From: Ulva prolifera
Taxonomy: Eukaryota > Chlorophyta > Ulvophyceae > Ulvales > Ulvaceae
Assembly: GCA_023078555.1 (NCBI GenBank)
Contig: CM041200.1
Coordinates: forward strand, 6,053,361-6,117,360
Length of the DNA stretch: 64,000 nucleotides
Direction: 5' to 3'
Below are positions 12,401 through 23,574 of this stretch, one piece after another. A program made the position numbers and the translations under genes. Numbering within the stretch: the first letter of the stretch is position 1; each line of letters begins with the position of its first letter. A model generated the notes under the pieces. That model did no database searches. It saw nothing but the letters and a program-made list of their open reading frames with translations, and had not been told where the DNA came from.

Positions 12401-13440
12401 ATGTGCGCGATGCGCGGAAGTGCTTGCGTCTCACCTGGATGAGCAGGGGGTCAAGCGTAAGTGCTACGCCGCCCTTTGCTTTTGACAGAACATACTCGTT
12501 GTTGTCCGCATCAATGAGACGGTCAACGTCTTGCTCAACATTGGCATCCTCTGTCGCGGAATAGTCCTCTTCTGCGTGGATGTGCCCATCGTCGAGGGCG
12601 CTGGAGGGCCCGAGGTCGGAGTGGGAAGAATCCTCTGTGCTGTTGACCTTAGGTTTCGATGATCTACTCACTTTCACCACCTGCTCAAGATGGGATCCCT
12701 GCAAGGAGCTAAACATGATGATCGTGGTACACTCTGAGTAGTGTTGGGCGTTGGCCATCAATGCAGGCGGGTGCCGGGGAAATGAGCTCATGCTGTGCCT
12801 CTGCAGGTAGACACCGGAGATGCAGACCTTTTCTTTCGACAAAGTTTCATTCAGATCCGTCTTCGTTTGTGAGGCGAGCTCTTCGTTCCTAAACTCATTT
12901 TCCAATTGCTTGTCCAAGAATTCAGCAATGGTCTCCTTTCCATCACCATCAGCATCCGGCTGTTCCTGCTCCGCAGCTGGCTCAGAGTCTGCAAAAATGC
13001 ATTTTTGTACGTCAGGAGCACGCCACAGAAGACCCCGTAGCGTTCAAAACTGGCGCAGTTGTGTACTGGCAAGGATATCACAATCGTGACCTCGCCCTCC
13101 CACTCCCCGTGGTTTCTGCGCTAGACACAATCTGTACTTTAATGCTCACATTGCCCGGATCACGGCATTAACGTGTGAGACAGTCGGCAGGGAGGAGATT
13201 CTAGCAATAGCGAAGCCACATGCACGGCAATCGCAGCAGCGTTTCTCTGGACAGAATGGTAAACAATCCAAACGTGGAAGATGTCACACCTTTCTGCAAC
13301 GGGTTGAAGACGTCCGCAAGCTGGTCCGAAAGCGGACTCTCAACGCTTGCGCCATCGCTGACAACGGTGGACGTGGGCTCAGCGCTCAGCGTTGCACATA
13401 GCGCCGAGATTACACCGGCTGACAAGACACAGCGGATCAT
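9430..13440 (-). CDS. KEA: K+/H+ antiporter of the KEA4/5/6 (CPA2) type, complete, eight exons
   Basis: A cation:proton antiporter of the CPA2 family; plant KEA4-6 work in Golgi/TGN and other endomembranes. Exons 13440-13290, 12988-12828, 12680-12435, 12353-12195, 11466-11074, 10918-10667, 10285-10085 and 9867-9430 join in frame to 666 residues. It begins with a signal peptide (MIRCVLSAGVISALCATLSA), then an acidic luminal domain with DVDRLIDADNNEYVLSKAKG, as in KEA4-6. The exchanger domain follows: EAIRQPTLNGYILAGSLVGP, LLLFGLGMEFS, SMSSTSVVVKML, GTLILQDCSVGLMFALMPVL with the ion-binding QD pair, LGLSHELGAFLAGIMVGT, and GEFAFVLLSLAS. After the last membrane helix there is a Ser/Pro-rich tail of about 95 residues with no KTN domain, which fits KEA4-6 rather than plastid KEA1-3. 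It is convergent with squalene synthase and divergent from the amino-acid transporter. Confidence 0.95.
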
Positions 13441-14116
13441 ACGGCCACAACAACAATCTACCAGAGCTCTGAACCTATCGACATGTTGCCGGTCGGATCC
13501 AGCAGCGGTATGTTCATTCGCTGTTGTATCAAGCTGTGCTGGTGCTTACCAACGACGCAAGGTGTAAGCGGAGGCCTGCAGAACCGAACCAGGACACCTG
13601 TAGGTGCAACGTCCAGGCAATCTGCTACAGATCACCCTTCGAAATATATATGTCAGCAACGATCGCGCTCGATTGGTCGACTCAACACAAAGCTTTCACC
13701 GCGTTCGCCTGACCTGCTTCGGGACACGGCTGATCATGCTTTTGATTTGAACGTCACAGCCGATGATGCGCCAAAGTGATGCAACGTTCTTGCTTCCTCG
13801 GTTCCTGCACAAAAGCTTCTACTGGACTGCCAATCACTCTGCGAGCTCCTCATCTTGCATCGCCCATGTAGCCATTGTCGCTGACACGCAACCCTTTCAC
13901 TGCATGATTGACATGCGAAGCTGCCAACGCCTGAACATGCTGCAAAGATGCCATGCGATGATGGCAGTTGTAGTGACTCCGTCCGCACTGCATTTCTATA
14001 GTCGCCGTGTGCAGTGCTTCGTGATGTGTGCACCAGCTTGCGGTCTCCGCTGTCGCAGAGCAGCAATATGTGATCAGGGCGCGTGAGACTTGCCAACTTC
14101 AGTCTATGTTGTAGCC
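13441..14116. promoter_or_regulatory. Divergent intergenic region between KEA and the amino-acid transporter
   Basis: About 680 bases separate the two start codons and must contain both promoters. Open frames here on both strands have no codon bias or recognisable domain. No defined element was found. Confidence 0.45.
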
Positions 14117-16687
14117 ATGCAGGCTGGACAAAATTTCCTTGTGCAGTCTGCCCCTGTCAGTTACAATGTGGTTGTCGAAGAGAGTCCTGTCGATGTAGAC
14201 CACACCTACCCTTACACGGGCCGCAATGACGAGTCCACGTTTAGAGTTCGTGTTTCCACGATCATGGCTTTGACAATGGCTATTTTGGGATCCTCCGTGG
14301 TCCCAGTATCCTTCGCTTTCGCCACGACCGGTATCGCATGTGGCCTGCTGATCGCACTGGTATGATTTCAAGCCATCCCTGGGCCAACTCTGCGGCAGCG
14401 AACAAGCTTGATCCATGCCAGCTGGGCAGCTCTGTGATGCTATCTGGTTTTTACATGGATTGCAAGCGACATGCCACCTGGCTTGGTGGCGTGTGATAAG
14501 CAAGCCAGGTGGCATGTGATAAGCAAATACATGCGTTCATCTTAAACATGCCCGACCACATTTTGACGCTGATTCCACAACCGCAGGTGGTAGCCCTATG
14601 CAATACATACACCTGCCAGCTTCTCCTGTCGGCTGCAAGTGCTACACGCACGTCTACATTTGAGGAGCTAACAGCATCGGTCGGAGGGAAGCCACTGATG
14701 CGTCTGGCACAGCTGTCCAACATCATTCTTTTATGGGGTGTGCAGCCCAATCCTGGACCCTGTTGCAAGCGACAGATTGCTTGCTCAAGCCACTCTCGCC
14801 TGTCCCTCTGTCCTCGTGCTTCCGCAGACCATGGAGCTTCTTCCCGGATGCAGGCAACCTTACGGGAGACTTCTGCCTCCTGGCCGATCTAGGTTCCAAA
14901 TCATTGACAGCATCTCTTGGCGATGCTGCGCCGTGGATCCTTGTCAGCAATCATGGCCGCGGCATCATGCTGCTCCTTGTGCTGGGTGTCATCTTCCCCC
15001 TCAGGTCTGCTTCCCTCAACAAGCTATCCCGTACCTTCATGTTGCCGCCATGCATCGCTGACAAGCCATGCATCAGACCAGAGAAGCCGGCTCTGGCGAT
15101 GCATATGTTCCGTGTGAGGGTCCTGGCTCGATCGCATACCCAACTGCAGCTCAGTGACTCCCCGTCTGACAGCATCTTTATCGATGACAGGGTACCTTCA
15201 TGCGACCCAAGCCAGTAGCGCCACCTGTCGCACGCACCCGCGGATGCACCGCAGCCAGACTCATCCCCATGTCTGCTGTGCAGCCTCTTCCGCGGGATGC
15301 GCGCCCTGGAGATGGTGTCCGCCGCAGGCATGGGGGTCGTTGTGCTCCTCTTCGGAGTGCTCACGTACGACGCTGCAGCTTCTGGCTTCCGCGGCGTTGT
15401 CTCCGGTGAGGTGCCCCTGTGGTCACTCAGCGACGCCAGCGGCGCCCACATCGCCGACGCCTTTGCCCTGATCGGATTCTCCTTCTACCTACACCCCCTC
15501 ATGATGCCGATGCTGACCGAGATGCCGGCCGGGCCGCGTGGCGTCCGCATCCTGAGTGACTCGGTGACGATTGTGATCATGGGGGTGGCTTTTGTGACGA
15601 TCAGTGGCCTGGCAGCGATGGGTGCAGCCGCGTTTGGGGCGGACACGCAGGGAGACATCCTCATGAACCAGCTGCTACAGGGCAAGGCGGCGTCGCTGCT
15701 GCTGGCGCTCGTGATGCTGCTCTATCTCGCCTCCTGCATCCCACCAATTGTGCTGTCTCTGCGCTGCTACCTGGACTTCATCATTGCTGGCCCGCGAGCT
15801 GGTTTCCGGTGCGCAGCTGTGTTGGTGTGATGGCCCGTGCAGGACGTGCTTTGCACAAGCGATAGCAGCGAGTGCCGACTGGCCCATGGGCATGCTGCAT
15901 TTATGGACGTGCATGTTTCACATGAACCATGGCCTGTTCGGACGTCCTTTGTCCATGTCAAGCATCCCCCAGCTGTGCTCAACAGCGAAATGATGAGGAT
16001 GGATGTCGCCCAGACTGTTGCTGCCGGGTCCTGCTCTGTCTTAGAATTCCCTGATCTCTGCGCCCATGTCAATACACGTGCAAAGCTGGTTAATCTGGGC
16101 GCGACTGGCAGGCGCAGCAACTCCAGGATGTCACATGTGAATTGCTTTGTGTCAGATGGCATAGGGCGCCCCATCATGTCGGGCCAGCAGGTTACATGGG
16201 ATGTCTCGTGTGCAGGCTTCCACGTTTTCTGGTCCTCACAGTGGGCATCGTGGCAGTCCCGATCGCCATGGCCTGGAGCAATCCGTCGCTGTCCGAACGA
16301 GCGTTCGCGCTGACAGGCGCAACGGGAGTCTGCATCGTGTGCTACATCATCCCAGTCGTTGTGCACTTCATGCTGCTCTTCCAAAGAAAGGCCCCACCTT
16401 CCGGGAGCATGCTCTCCACCCCTGCCCAGAACGGCGGCGACGGCCCTGCGGCGACCGCCACAGCCGCACAGCCACTGCTAGACTCGGAGGGACTGCAGAA
16501 CGATGAAACAGAGGAAGTCGATGCGGTCTCACGGGCTGTGCCAAAGCCGTATGCGCCCCGACCAGAGACCCTCTGGGAGTGGGCTGGCCAGGCCCTCGTG
16601 CCGGCACTGGTTCTGTTGGTCGGGGTCGGCCTCAGCGTGCTGTCATTAGTCAGCAGCCTGCGCCCCCCCGATGCCCCACCTGGGTGA
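14117..16687 (+). CDS. Amino-acid transporter of the AAAP/SLC38-like superfamily, complete, five exons
   Basis: A polytopic membrane transporter of the amino acid/auxin permease superfamily (Pfam Aa_trans). Exons 14117-14359, 14587-14737, 14854-15004, 15284-15808 and 16216-16687 join in frame to 513 residues. The first helix is typical: TIMALTMAILGSSVVPVSFA with the small-residue unwound segment of this fold. Later helices include VVALCNTYTCQLLLSAAS, GIMLLLVLGVIFPLSLFRGM, AGMGVVVLLFGVLTYD, FALIGFSFYLHPLMMPML, TIVIMGVAFVTISGLAAMG and FLVLTVGIVAVPIAMAW. About 100 polar residues follow, then a final hydrophobic segment ALVPALVLLVGVGLSVLSLV, so the C-terminus is longer than usual. Substrate and membrane cannot be read; SLC38 and plant AVT proteins are the nearest in pattern. 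The start is the first ATG of an open exon; no upstream exon is needed. Confidence 0.88.
14471..14515. repeat. Inverted repeat in transporter intron 1
   Basis: Perfect 15-base arms, atgccacctggcttg at 14471-14485 and its reverse complement at 14501-14515, with a 15-base loop. A short direct repeat gtgataagca partly overlaps it. Confidence 0.85.
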
Positions 16688-19171
16688 CAGAGGCCGGTCT
16701 CCGCCGATTGCGTGCTCAAGGAGCAAGGCCGCATGCCACCGTGCGCGCGGGGAGGAGGTGCAGGCCCTATGGTATGGCCTTGGTCCAGTGCTGCAGCGTG
16801 CGCAGCTGTTGCTGAGGCTGCGGTAGAAACTGAGGCGGGGTGGTGGACACCCAATAGCTCGCTCGCCTTGTGGGTGGTCCTGCGAGAGAATGGCAGCTTA
16901 CAGAATAGGAGTGGTGTATGCTGGTATGGTGCTGCTTTACATGGTTCGGAGGCCTGGCGTGGCCCCGCACATATGCCGATTATAGACCTAATGAGCACAT
17001 GGAAATTCCATGGAGTTTTCTGGTACTGATGATGGATGTTGAGGAGTATGCATTGATGGTGCTGCACAGGCTGTCCTTTCACAGCAGCACTCAAAATCAG
17101 GATTGGTAGATGACGGCCGTTGCAGTCGGTGCAGCCCAGTACCTGGACTCCCATGAACATTGCACAACTCTATGTGATTATGCGAGCTAGGTGTATTACC
17201 ACACACATTGAACGGGATAGCAGCTGTTCGTGGCTTGATCGTCGGGAGCGAACTTCGTGACTTCAGGGGGTGATCCCAGCATGAACGCTGCAGCATCCAC
17301 TACCGTAGCCAGTCCCGCTTCAACGATCAGGTGGCCTCCAGATTGCTATTGGTGGCCATTAACGTAGTCACATCCAGCAGTGGGTTACGTATGGGCTGTG
17401 CTGGGCCAATGGCCGCAAAGGCTACTCACACTTGTGCCGGCGACTGTTGCAGCCCTGTCGACGTGGTCAGCATACCCGTGCACCGTGGACTGGCCAAAGG
17501 TAGAGGGTTTCAGGGCCAACGGGCACTCGATTGTCAGGAGGCACGTGGCGTGGTCGCAGGGAGGCTGCAGCTTGCTGCGCATGCACGCACATCGCTTCTA
17601 CAGCCTGCGGCGATGCGGGACCGCATTGGCTCTGACGATCACCTTCACAGCACCACTGAACTGATCACACACGATAGGCCCGCAGTGTATCGGCACTAGC
17701 ATCTGGCTTGCCGTCGAGTCTGTGCAGTGGATTGAGTTGTGTGGCGTGTGAGAGGCTGTGGATGAGAGCGGGGCTGGTAGATCTACAAAATGGCAGCAGT
17801 TGAGATGTTGTGGGTGAGCTGAGTGATGTGTTGCACAGACAAAGGCGGAAAGCACCTCGCAAACATCGAGCATCGCAAGAAAACAAATTAAACACTAACT
17901 CAGGACAGCGTACCCACGCCACCGCAACAGCCAGCGCAAGCAGAACCCAAAGCGGCGACCCCGACACACGTGTACGCAGCAAACTTCACCATCTCACGCA
18001 CCCCAACAGCACCCCAGCACCCCCGACACCCATCGCTCAGTGATGTGTCTCCCTGGGGTAGCTGGATTTGAGCTGTGCACAAATTCTGTTCACAAGTTCG
18101 GGATGTTCATGCTGAAGTTCGGGTGGCAACTGCCTTTGTCCTTATGACACACAGGCACAAAGCTTGCAATTTCCATCTGTCTTGATGACTGAGGCACACA
18201 GGACATGGCGTTTCCAATTTCATGACTCAGGCATGACTGTGATGTGTCTTATATGCACATGGTGGGCCTGTACACAACCAGTTCACTATGACCTAGCCAG
18301 CTATCATTGGAGTTTGCATTTCATGAGCTGTGAATGAGCTGTGACACGTTCAAGGCCCTGCGGCTTGACACAACACACAACAGCTCGGTGAACTGATCTT
18401 GTAAGCATGAGCAAATGTTGGGAGCTGTTGCGGATATGGGCTGACCCCACTTTGTGATTGGCCTCCCAGCACCTCACAACTGGACAAGTTCCTGCCGTGT
18501 CAGGCGCCTCTGGACAACTGTCCCAGGTGATTTGATGCATTACATGACGGCTGGGGCTTCACAGTGGCTCCCGAGGGCCATAGACATGGCAACTGTGCAC
18601 AGGGGACTGGGCAATAAAGAAAAAATCAAAATTAAAGTTTATATCAGGCAGCACCATTTTCTGCCCCATGGCGACCGTCGCGTTGCACGGATGCAGTGCC
18701 GCAGTGCACCATGGTGCTGTGCCACAGCTACTGGCAAGATGGCATCTCCAGCTGTGGGTTCCAAGTGACCAGTACAAGTGAGCGACCGATTAGTCAACAA
18801 GCCTGATTCATCGCCTGATTCAAAAGAACACTGATTAAAAGAACACAGATTTGCATCTTCAAAAGAACACTGACTAAAAGAACACAGATTTGCGTCAGCT
18901 CCCACCAAATATCCACACCCCGTTGCTGATTGCAGCAGCACACTGGTGCATGCACGCCACAACCTCAACCGCTTGTCACATGAGACCCACAAGTGCTGGT
19001 GAAAAAGCGCCACACTGTAGTCTGATTCAAAAGCGGCTGGAAACACAGCAGCCCAGGGCCTCGCCATCGTGACCACAGCCCACACTTGCCCCCGGAGCCG
19101 CCGCGGCCGTGGTACTGACCAGCGACTCGATGCTCATGACCACAGCAACCGCATCTAGACTCCATTTGTGT
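16688..19171. other. 2.5 kb without a supportable gene
   Basis: Follows the transporter stop. Frames on both strands are short and lack codon bias. A minus-strand ATG at 17992 starts a hydrophobic, signal-like peptide (MVKFAAYTCVGVAALGSACA) ending near a possible splice donor, but I found no following exon. A 36-base motif containing tcaaaagaacactga and aaaagaacacagatttgc is repeated in tandem at about 18820-18894. Confidence 0.4.
18820..18894. repeat. Two-copy tandem repeat, period about 39 bases
   Basis: Two near-identical copies (18820-18855 and 18859-18894) of a unit that starts tcaaaagaacactga and ends acacagatttgc. They differ at about two positions. Confidence 0.8.
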
Positions 19172-20705
19172 CTAGCAGGGGCATGCGTAGTTGTACGGCC
19201 AATCACAGTAGCCCGCAGGGTTGAACACCAGACCCGCGCCGCACGGCTGCAAAATTCCAGATCCGTGAGCGCAATTCACAAACTGGCTGCAATCACTGGA
19301 GCAGCCACATGGCGCAGGCTGTGCTCCGGCCGTGGAGCAGACAGAGTTGGGGTCACATCCCCCAGCTGGAGTAGACGGAGAGGGGCTCGGGTTCGGGCTG
19401 GGGCTGGGGCTCGGGTTCGGGCTGGGGTTCGGGCTGGGGTTCGGGCTGGGGCTAGGGCTGGGGTCTGGTGTGGGCACGCTGGGGGGTCCAGAGCCGCCAG
19501 AGATGGTGATGTCGGCGCAGTTGTGGAATTGTTCGCCGGACGCGCCGTCCCAGCTGGAGGTCTGCCAGACGTACTGCACGACGCACTGGCTGCACGAGAC
19601 GCCTGCGGGCAGCTGGAAGGTGTAGCTGGCGGAGGTCCAGGGCTGCTGGGTGTTGGGCACCGTGTGACGCAGGCCGGTGCCTCCAACCCTGCAGCACAGC
19701 CTCCCTCTGTAAGACCTTGGATGTGTGCTTTCGCATTTATTGATAGGACGTAAAGTAGCGCAGATTGCATGCACAAGCCACGTCACATGCCCACATGTTC
19801 TTGACAGCTGCGAACGTGGTTCTGCTGCGTATGCCTGCTATACCGGTACCTGTCAATGTCCTTGTCATGTGAACGTTCTGTGTTAACAGCGATGGCTGAT
19901 TTGCAAGCTGTCGTGACCGAGGGCCTGGACACGTGGTGGAATGCTGTACAGCATGAAACGTACAGCATATACTAACGTACTTGGTGCTCCAATTGGTGAG
20001 AATGCTTTCAAACAGATCAGGATGCAACCCGACGCTGGGAGGGCCCCGATGCATTCAACCAGACTGCAACATCTCACACCACAGATGAGCATATCCTCAC
20101 GAACATGATTAACAGCAATGCCTACTCAGCCTGCAGCCTGCTCAGCCCAGAGCAATTGCAAGCACCATCCCCTAGGGCCAAGACGCTTCCCATCAAGCAC
20201 GCTCAAGCACCACGCTCACAGTGACAGGGCATGCATGCATCTGCCAGAACGGGGCGCACGCTGTGAGCCTGTACTGGTCGAAGCAGCTCTGCGTGAGGGA
20301 GGACCCGCGGGTGCACAGGCTGGCCTCTACCCAGCCCGGTGTCCGGCCAGACGTGTGGACCACGCGGTAATACACACTCAGCGTGATGGTCGACCCGGCG
20401 GAGTACGAGCGCTGGGGGTTGAACGGCAGGGTCAGGGGGTTCCATGTGTTGTCCTGGAACGGCCCGCCGCAGACGCTGGTGTCCGCATTGAGCTGGGAGG
20501 CGCGGCAGCCGATGCCGCCACCGCCGTTGCAGTTGCCGGAGGAGAGCTCGTAGGAACTGCTGGAGCACATGAGGGAGTAGGGGCCGCTGGGGGCGCGGCG
20601 TGCCGGGGGGTCGATGACGCATGCATGGCCGTTGGCCACGGGAGTGCACATGAGCGCCAGCGCGGCGAGCACCAGCGGCGCGAGGGCTGCAAGCGTGGAG
20701 GGCAT
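19172..20705 (-). CDS. Secreted AA15-like lytic polysaccharide monooxygenase with C-terminal CBM14, complete, two exons
   Basis: Copper enzymes of this kind cleave crystalline chitin or cellulose by oxidation. Exons 20705-20275 and 19688-19172 join in frame to 315 residues. A signal peptide (MPSTLAALAPLVLAALALMC to ANG) precedes His27 in HACVIDPPARR, so cleavage would expose the N-terminal His of the copper brace. The second His is in YYRVVHTSGRTPGW, followed by VEASLC as in AA15 (NH.GRFE..LC). Further AA15 landmarks are SCFDQ, YTFQLPAGVSCSQCVVQY and EQFHNCADITI. A Pro/Ser/Asn linker encoded by a tandem repeat leads to a six-Cys peritrophin-type chitin-binding domain (CGCSSDCSQFVNCA, then PCGAGLVFNPAGYCDWPYN). 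Chitin is therefore the likely target, for remodelling the cell wall or attacking fungal or arthropod chitin. Activity is inferred from motifs. Confidence 0.88.
19385..19470 (-). repeat. Imperfect tandem repeat encoding the Pro-Ser/Asn linker of the LPMO
   Basis: Alternating gggctggggct and gggctcgggttc units on the plus strand code (PSPSPNPS)n on the minus strand. Such linkers are flexible, usually O-glycosylated, and vary in length through replication slippage. Confidence 0.85.
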
Positions 20706-21300
20706 TGCTTCTCGATTTAGCTCTGCTTCAAGTTGTGACCTGCACCGGCGCGGAGGCGGTCGACCGCTGCACAAAAGTGTTTTTATCTCGAGCAATGTGC
20801 AGCCGTCAATGACTGCATGCAGTCCCCGTTGGGCCCGCTGCTGCACCAGTGAGTTGAGAGGGTACTGATGCGACAGCATGCATCAACGCAGCATGTACGT
20901 AAATGTGTATACACATATACATGTAGTTACAAAGGACAGAGGCCGGGCAGCAAGCCGTTGCCAGGAATGCACACGCAAATCCACTCACGCAGTCATGGCA
21001 CTAGGCTGGGTATATGAGCACGTACCACAGCCCGGCCGGCCATATACATGTAGTTACAACATACATATACATGTATGTATATGTACAACAGCTGCATGCG
21101 CTGCATGCGCTGCATGAAGACACCTTCTGCATGAAGATACCCAGACGCATGAAGACACCCAGACACCCGCTGCATGAAGACACCCAGTGCAGGGATATGC
21201 GATGGGATGCAGGCCAGCACATGCCTCAACGAGTAAGGCACATCATGCACAGCATGGGCCCAGGGCTCCCGGGGATCCCCGAGAGTGTTGGGAACTTTGG
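20706..21300. repeat. Repeat-rich intergenic DNA with TGCATG-rich tandem motifs
   Basis: No gene seen. At 20928-20975 there is a diverged copy of the dispersed GTTACAAGGACAAAGGC family (gttacaaaggacagaggc). At 21095-21185 an imperfect tandem array of a ctgcatgaagacaccc-like unit occurs. Confidence 0.6.
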
Positions 21301-21336
21301 GGGAGAGACCAGTCTCTTGAGAGACTGGTCTCTCCC
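21301..21336. repeat. Perfect 36-bp palindrome just outside a MITE
   Basis: Arms gggagagaccagtctct (21301-21317) and its exact reverse complement (21320-21336) are separated by two bases. It lies 7 bases before the MITE at 21344. Confidence 0.9.
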
Positions 21337-21343
21337 GCGCATG

Positions 21344-21602
21344 AAATACGTCATCGGAGTGGGGTTGTGTTACAAAGGAAAAAGCCGGAGGGGCCGGTAG
21401 CACCGCCAGGACCAAAAGGGAGAGCACGAGAAACGCAATGCGCACGTAGCAGGAGAGCAACAGCCAACGCCAAGGCACAACAAGCACCCACACACCCCCA
21501 CACTCCTACACACCCCCACAAGAACCAACCCCCACACGCACCTCCACACGCATCCACCCCCAGTGCCACCCATGCCCACAACCCCACTCCGATGACGTAT
21601 TT
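21344..21602. mobile_element. MITE-like element with 26-bp perfect terminal inverted repeats
   Basis: The left end aaatacgtcatcggagtggg continues to ggttgtg (21344-21369). Its exact reverse complement closes the element at 21577-21602. The 259-bp body holds a full copy of the dispersed GTTACAAAGG... GGGGCCGGTAGCACCGCCAG core and a CACACCC-rich stretch, and codes nothing. Short length, perfect ends and lack of coding capacity are typical of a MITE. The flanking bases do not give a clear target duplication (atg on the left, gatg on the right), so the superfamily is open. Confidence 0.75.
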
Positions 21603-22040
21603 GATGTTTCGAATCAGACATGCAATTGCATGTGGTGGATGCAGATTGATCCATCTGTGGGCAGAGCCAGTGGAACAAAGCAAGCATTCTGTTCCAAGGC
21701 CATCTAGAGCTTTCTCAAGACTGTTCAAGCTGAAGGTGGCTGCAGCTGGCGGGGAAGCAGGTGCAAAGCAAGAGGCTGGGCAGATATCTCATGAGCTCAT
21801 CTAGAGTGCAATTGCTTAAGAATATGCGGCAGAACACATGGTGGGAGGACCCATCGACCGCTAGCTTGCCTTCAGGCACACACTGTGTGGACTGGCAGAT
21901 GCTCTGTAAAAGTGGCATTCATAGGAGCTACCATGGCCAACTTTGACTGCTACCACAGGATGTCACTGAATGCTCCTGTAGCGGGACAAAGCTTGCAAGC
22001 TTGGCATGCCAAGTCCTCCAGCAGCGTTGCAACATTTGTG

Positions 22041-22310
22041 GTAAAGTAAAGTAAATCTAAATTTACTGAGCCGTATCCTATTGGACATTGACAACTCCGA
22101 ATTAACGGGACCACATATGCCGAAGGGGTAAACCACCTGGAAACCCCCCTCAGACGACCATACGCAACTCACAGGGCCTCCTCCTGTGCTAAGCGAGGTG
22201 GTCACGTACGGCCGTTTCGATTCCCCAAAGCGCACGCAGAATCGAACCCACGACCTCCTGAAACGGAGGTGGTAGTAACCGTGCGTCCGCACAGCTAGCA
22301 GTATCGGTAC
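22041..22310 (-). mobile_element. tRNA-derived SINE, near full length (copy 1)
   Basis: Read on the minus strand it has a tRNA-like head with an A-box-like TAGCTGTGCGG, then a B box GTGGGTTCGATTC about 50 bases on, a body containing GGTCCCGTTAATTCGGAGTT and AGGATACGGCTCAGTAAAT, and a tail TTTACTTTACTTTAC. An internal pol III promoter, tRNA-unrelated body and short tandem tail define a SINE. Two further copies lie at 36516-36608 and about 63150-63419. A perfect palindrome abuts its 5' end. Confidence 0.8.
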
Positions 22311-22333
22311 CTGCACAGCTGCAGGTACCGATA
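22302..22333. repeat. Perfect 32-bp palindrome at the SINE 5' end
   Basis: Arms tatcggtacctgca and its reverse complement are separated by four bases (cagc). Confidence 0.85.
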
Positions 22334-22876
22334 TCACAGTGCTGAACCGCAGACGAACGCTGACGTCGCAGCGTGTCGCATCGGTAGAACTTGCGTGCAG
22401 GTACCACCGGTGGACCGTCTCTCACGATCCCCTGCAGCTGGCGCGGCCGGGGCCCCAGGCAACCGACCCGCTAGCGACATAATTAACCTCCAACACGAAG
22501 CGTCTTCAGCGCACGCCGGCGCACGGCGCCCGCGAATACGAGTGCACGAATTGTGCACAGGCGCAAGCTTAAGCCGGCCACGTCATCGTGTTACACAAGA
22601 GTGAACGGAAAAAGACAGACACCAGAACCGAATCTCATCCGAATCAACAGCAACACATACATACACGCACGATCACACCACAATCGCGCCCACACCTCAG
22701 TCCGGCAGGATTGCGTCATCGTGTAAGCACGCGTATATGCGTATACATAAAACAACGGCGCAGGTCGATCATCGATGGATGTCGATGCGGAGAGATGTCA
22801 CACCTGGGTCAGCTCCTCAAATTCCGGGTATCGCAAGATGGGTGAGCAGTACGTGTACTGCAGTATTTATCAAGCG

Positions 22877-23574
22877 GACCAGCTGCAAGCGATACCAAGT
22901 ATATCGTTAACGTTGACCAAAGCTCCGTCGACGTATACGAATACGTACGCAAGCGCCTGGTAGTGCGTGGTTGCTGTGAAGAACCTGTTGGCCCTATGTT
23001 GCTGTACAGGTGAATGGTAAGTCCCTGATCAGCGCATGCAGTGTGTTGGGGCTTATATGCACCCGAGCTCGAGATGCAAGTGCACCCCATTCCCGCCTGA
23101 CTGCAGCTGCAGTCAGGCGGGAATGCTGCATATGCCACTACAGCCGTTTACGTACGTGTGCCGAGGCTTCTCCACGATGCCAGCGAGTCTATTTGCTCAC
23201 GCGGCTCGAAGAACCGCGTGAGAGGTGTTGTGTACAGACGTGATCGCGTCCTCGTTAACGTTGGACCGGTTGACCTGTCGGAGGCCTCCGGGGAGATCAT
23301 CGTTGGGATCGAAGGCGCACCACGATTGCCGTGTTTGTCTCGCCCAGCTGCAGTGGTGCGTACAGCGGCCGCTTCTGCTGTGTTTATCTGCACGCGCGCT
23401 GGCCCCGGGCCCGTCTACTCCAAGCGTGATCTCAGTAACATGCGTATACAGTGGCCGTGGCGGACACACTTCAACTTGAAGTTGCGGCCGGTGATCATGC
23501 ATGACGTCGAAACGGCGCAGAAAGTGAGCACATATGTATACGTCCTGATTACCGGCAGTCGTCCTGGTTACTAA
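22877..23574 (+). CDS. Coding-like island, unrecognised, possibly two exons
   Basis: I do not recognise this. A frame from about 22862 to 23009 reads SDTKYIVNVDQSSVDVYEYV, then RKRLVVRGCCEEPVGP, and ends at a splice-donor-like tacag/gtgaat. A second frame, 23158-23574 (TAA), reads VVYRRDRVLVNVGPVDLSEA, EIIVGIEGAPRLP and WPWRTHFNLKLRPVIM. Both pieces are rich in beta-strand-like alternation, and third positions are less G/C-rich than in the neighbouring genes. The two frames are interrupted by a perfect 36-bp palindrome at 23089-23124, which would be intronic if they belong together. It could be a diverged or transferred gene, or chance. Confidence 0.25.
23089..23124. repeat. Perfect 36-bp palindrome with no loop
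   Basis: Arm attcccgcctgactgcag (23089-23106) is followed directly by its exact reverse complement (23107-23124). A smaller hairpin (9-base arms ctcacgcgg/ccgcgtgag) lies nearby at 23196-23222. Confidence 0.9.

Noticed and set aside
17880..17992. Minus-strand signal-peptide-like start MVKFAAYTCVGVAALGSACA
   Set aside because: It ends near a possible donor, but no continuing exon was found and an alternative frame is equally hydrophobic.
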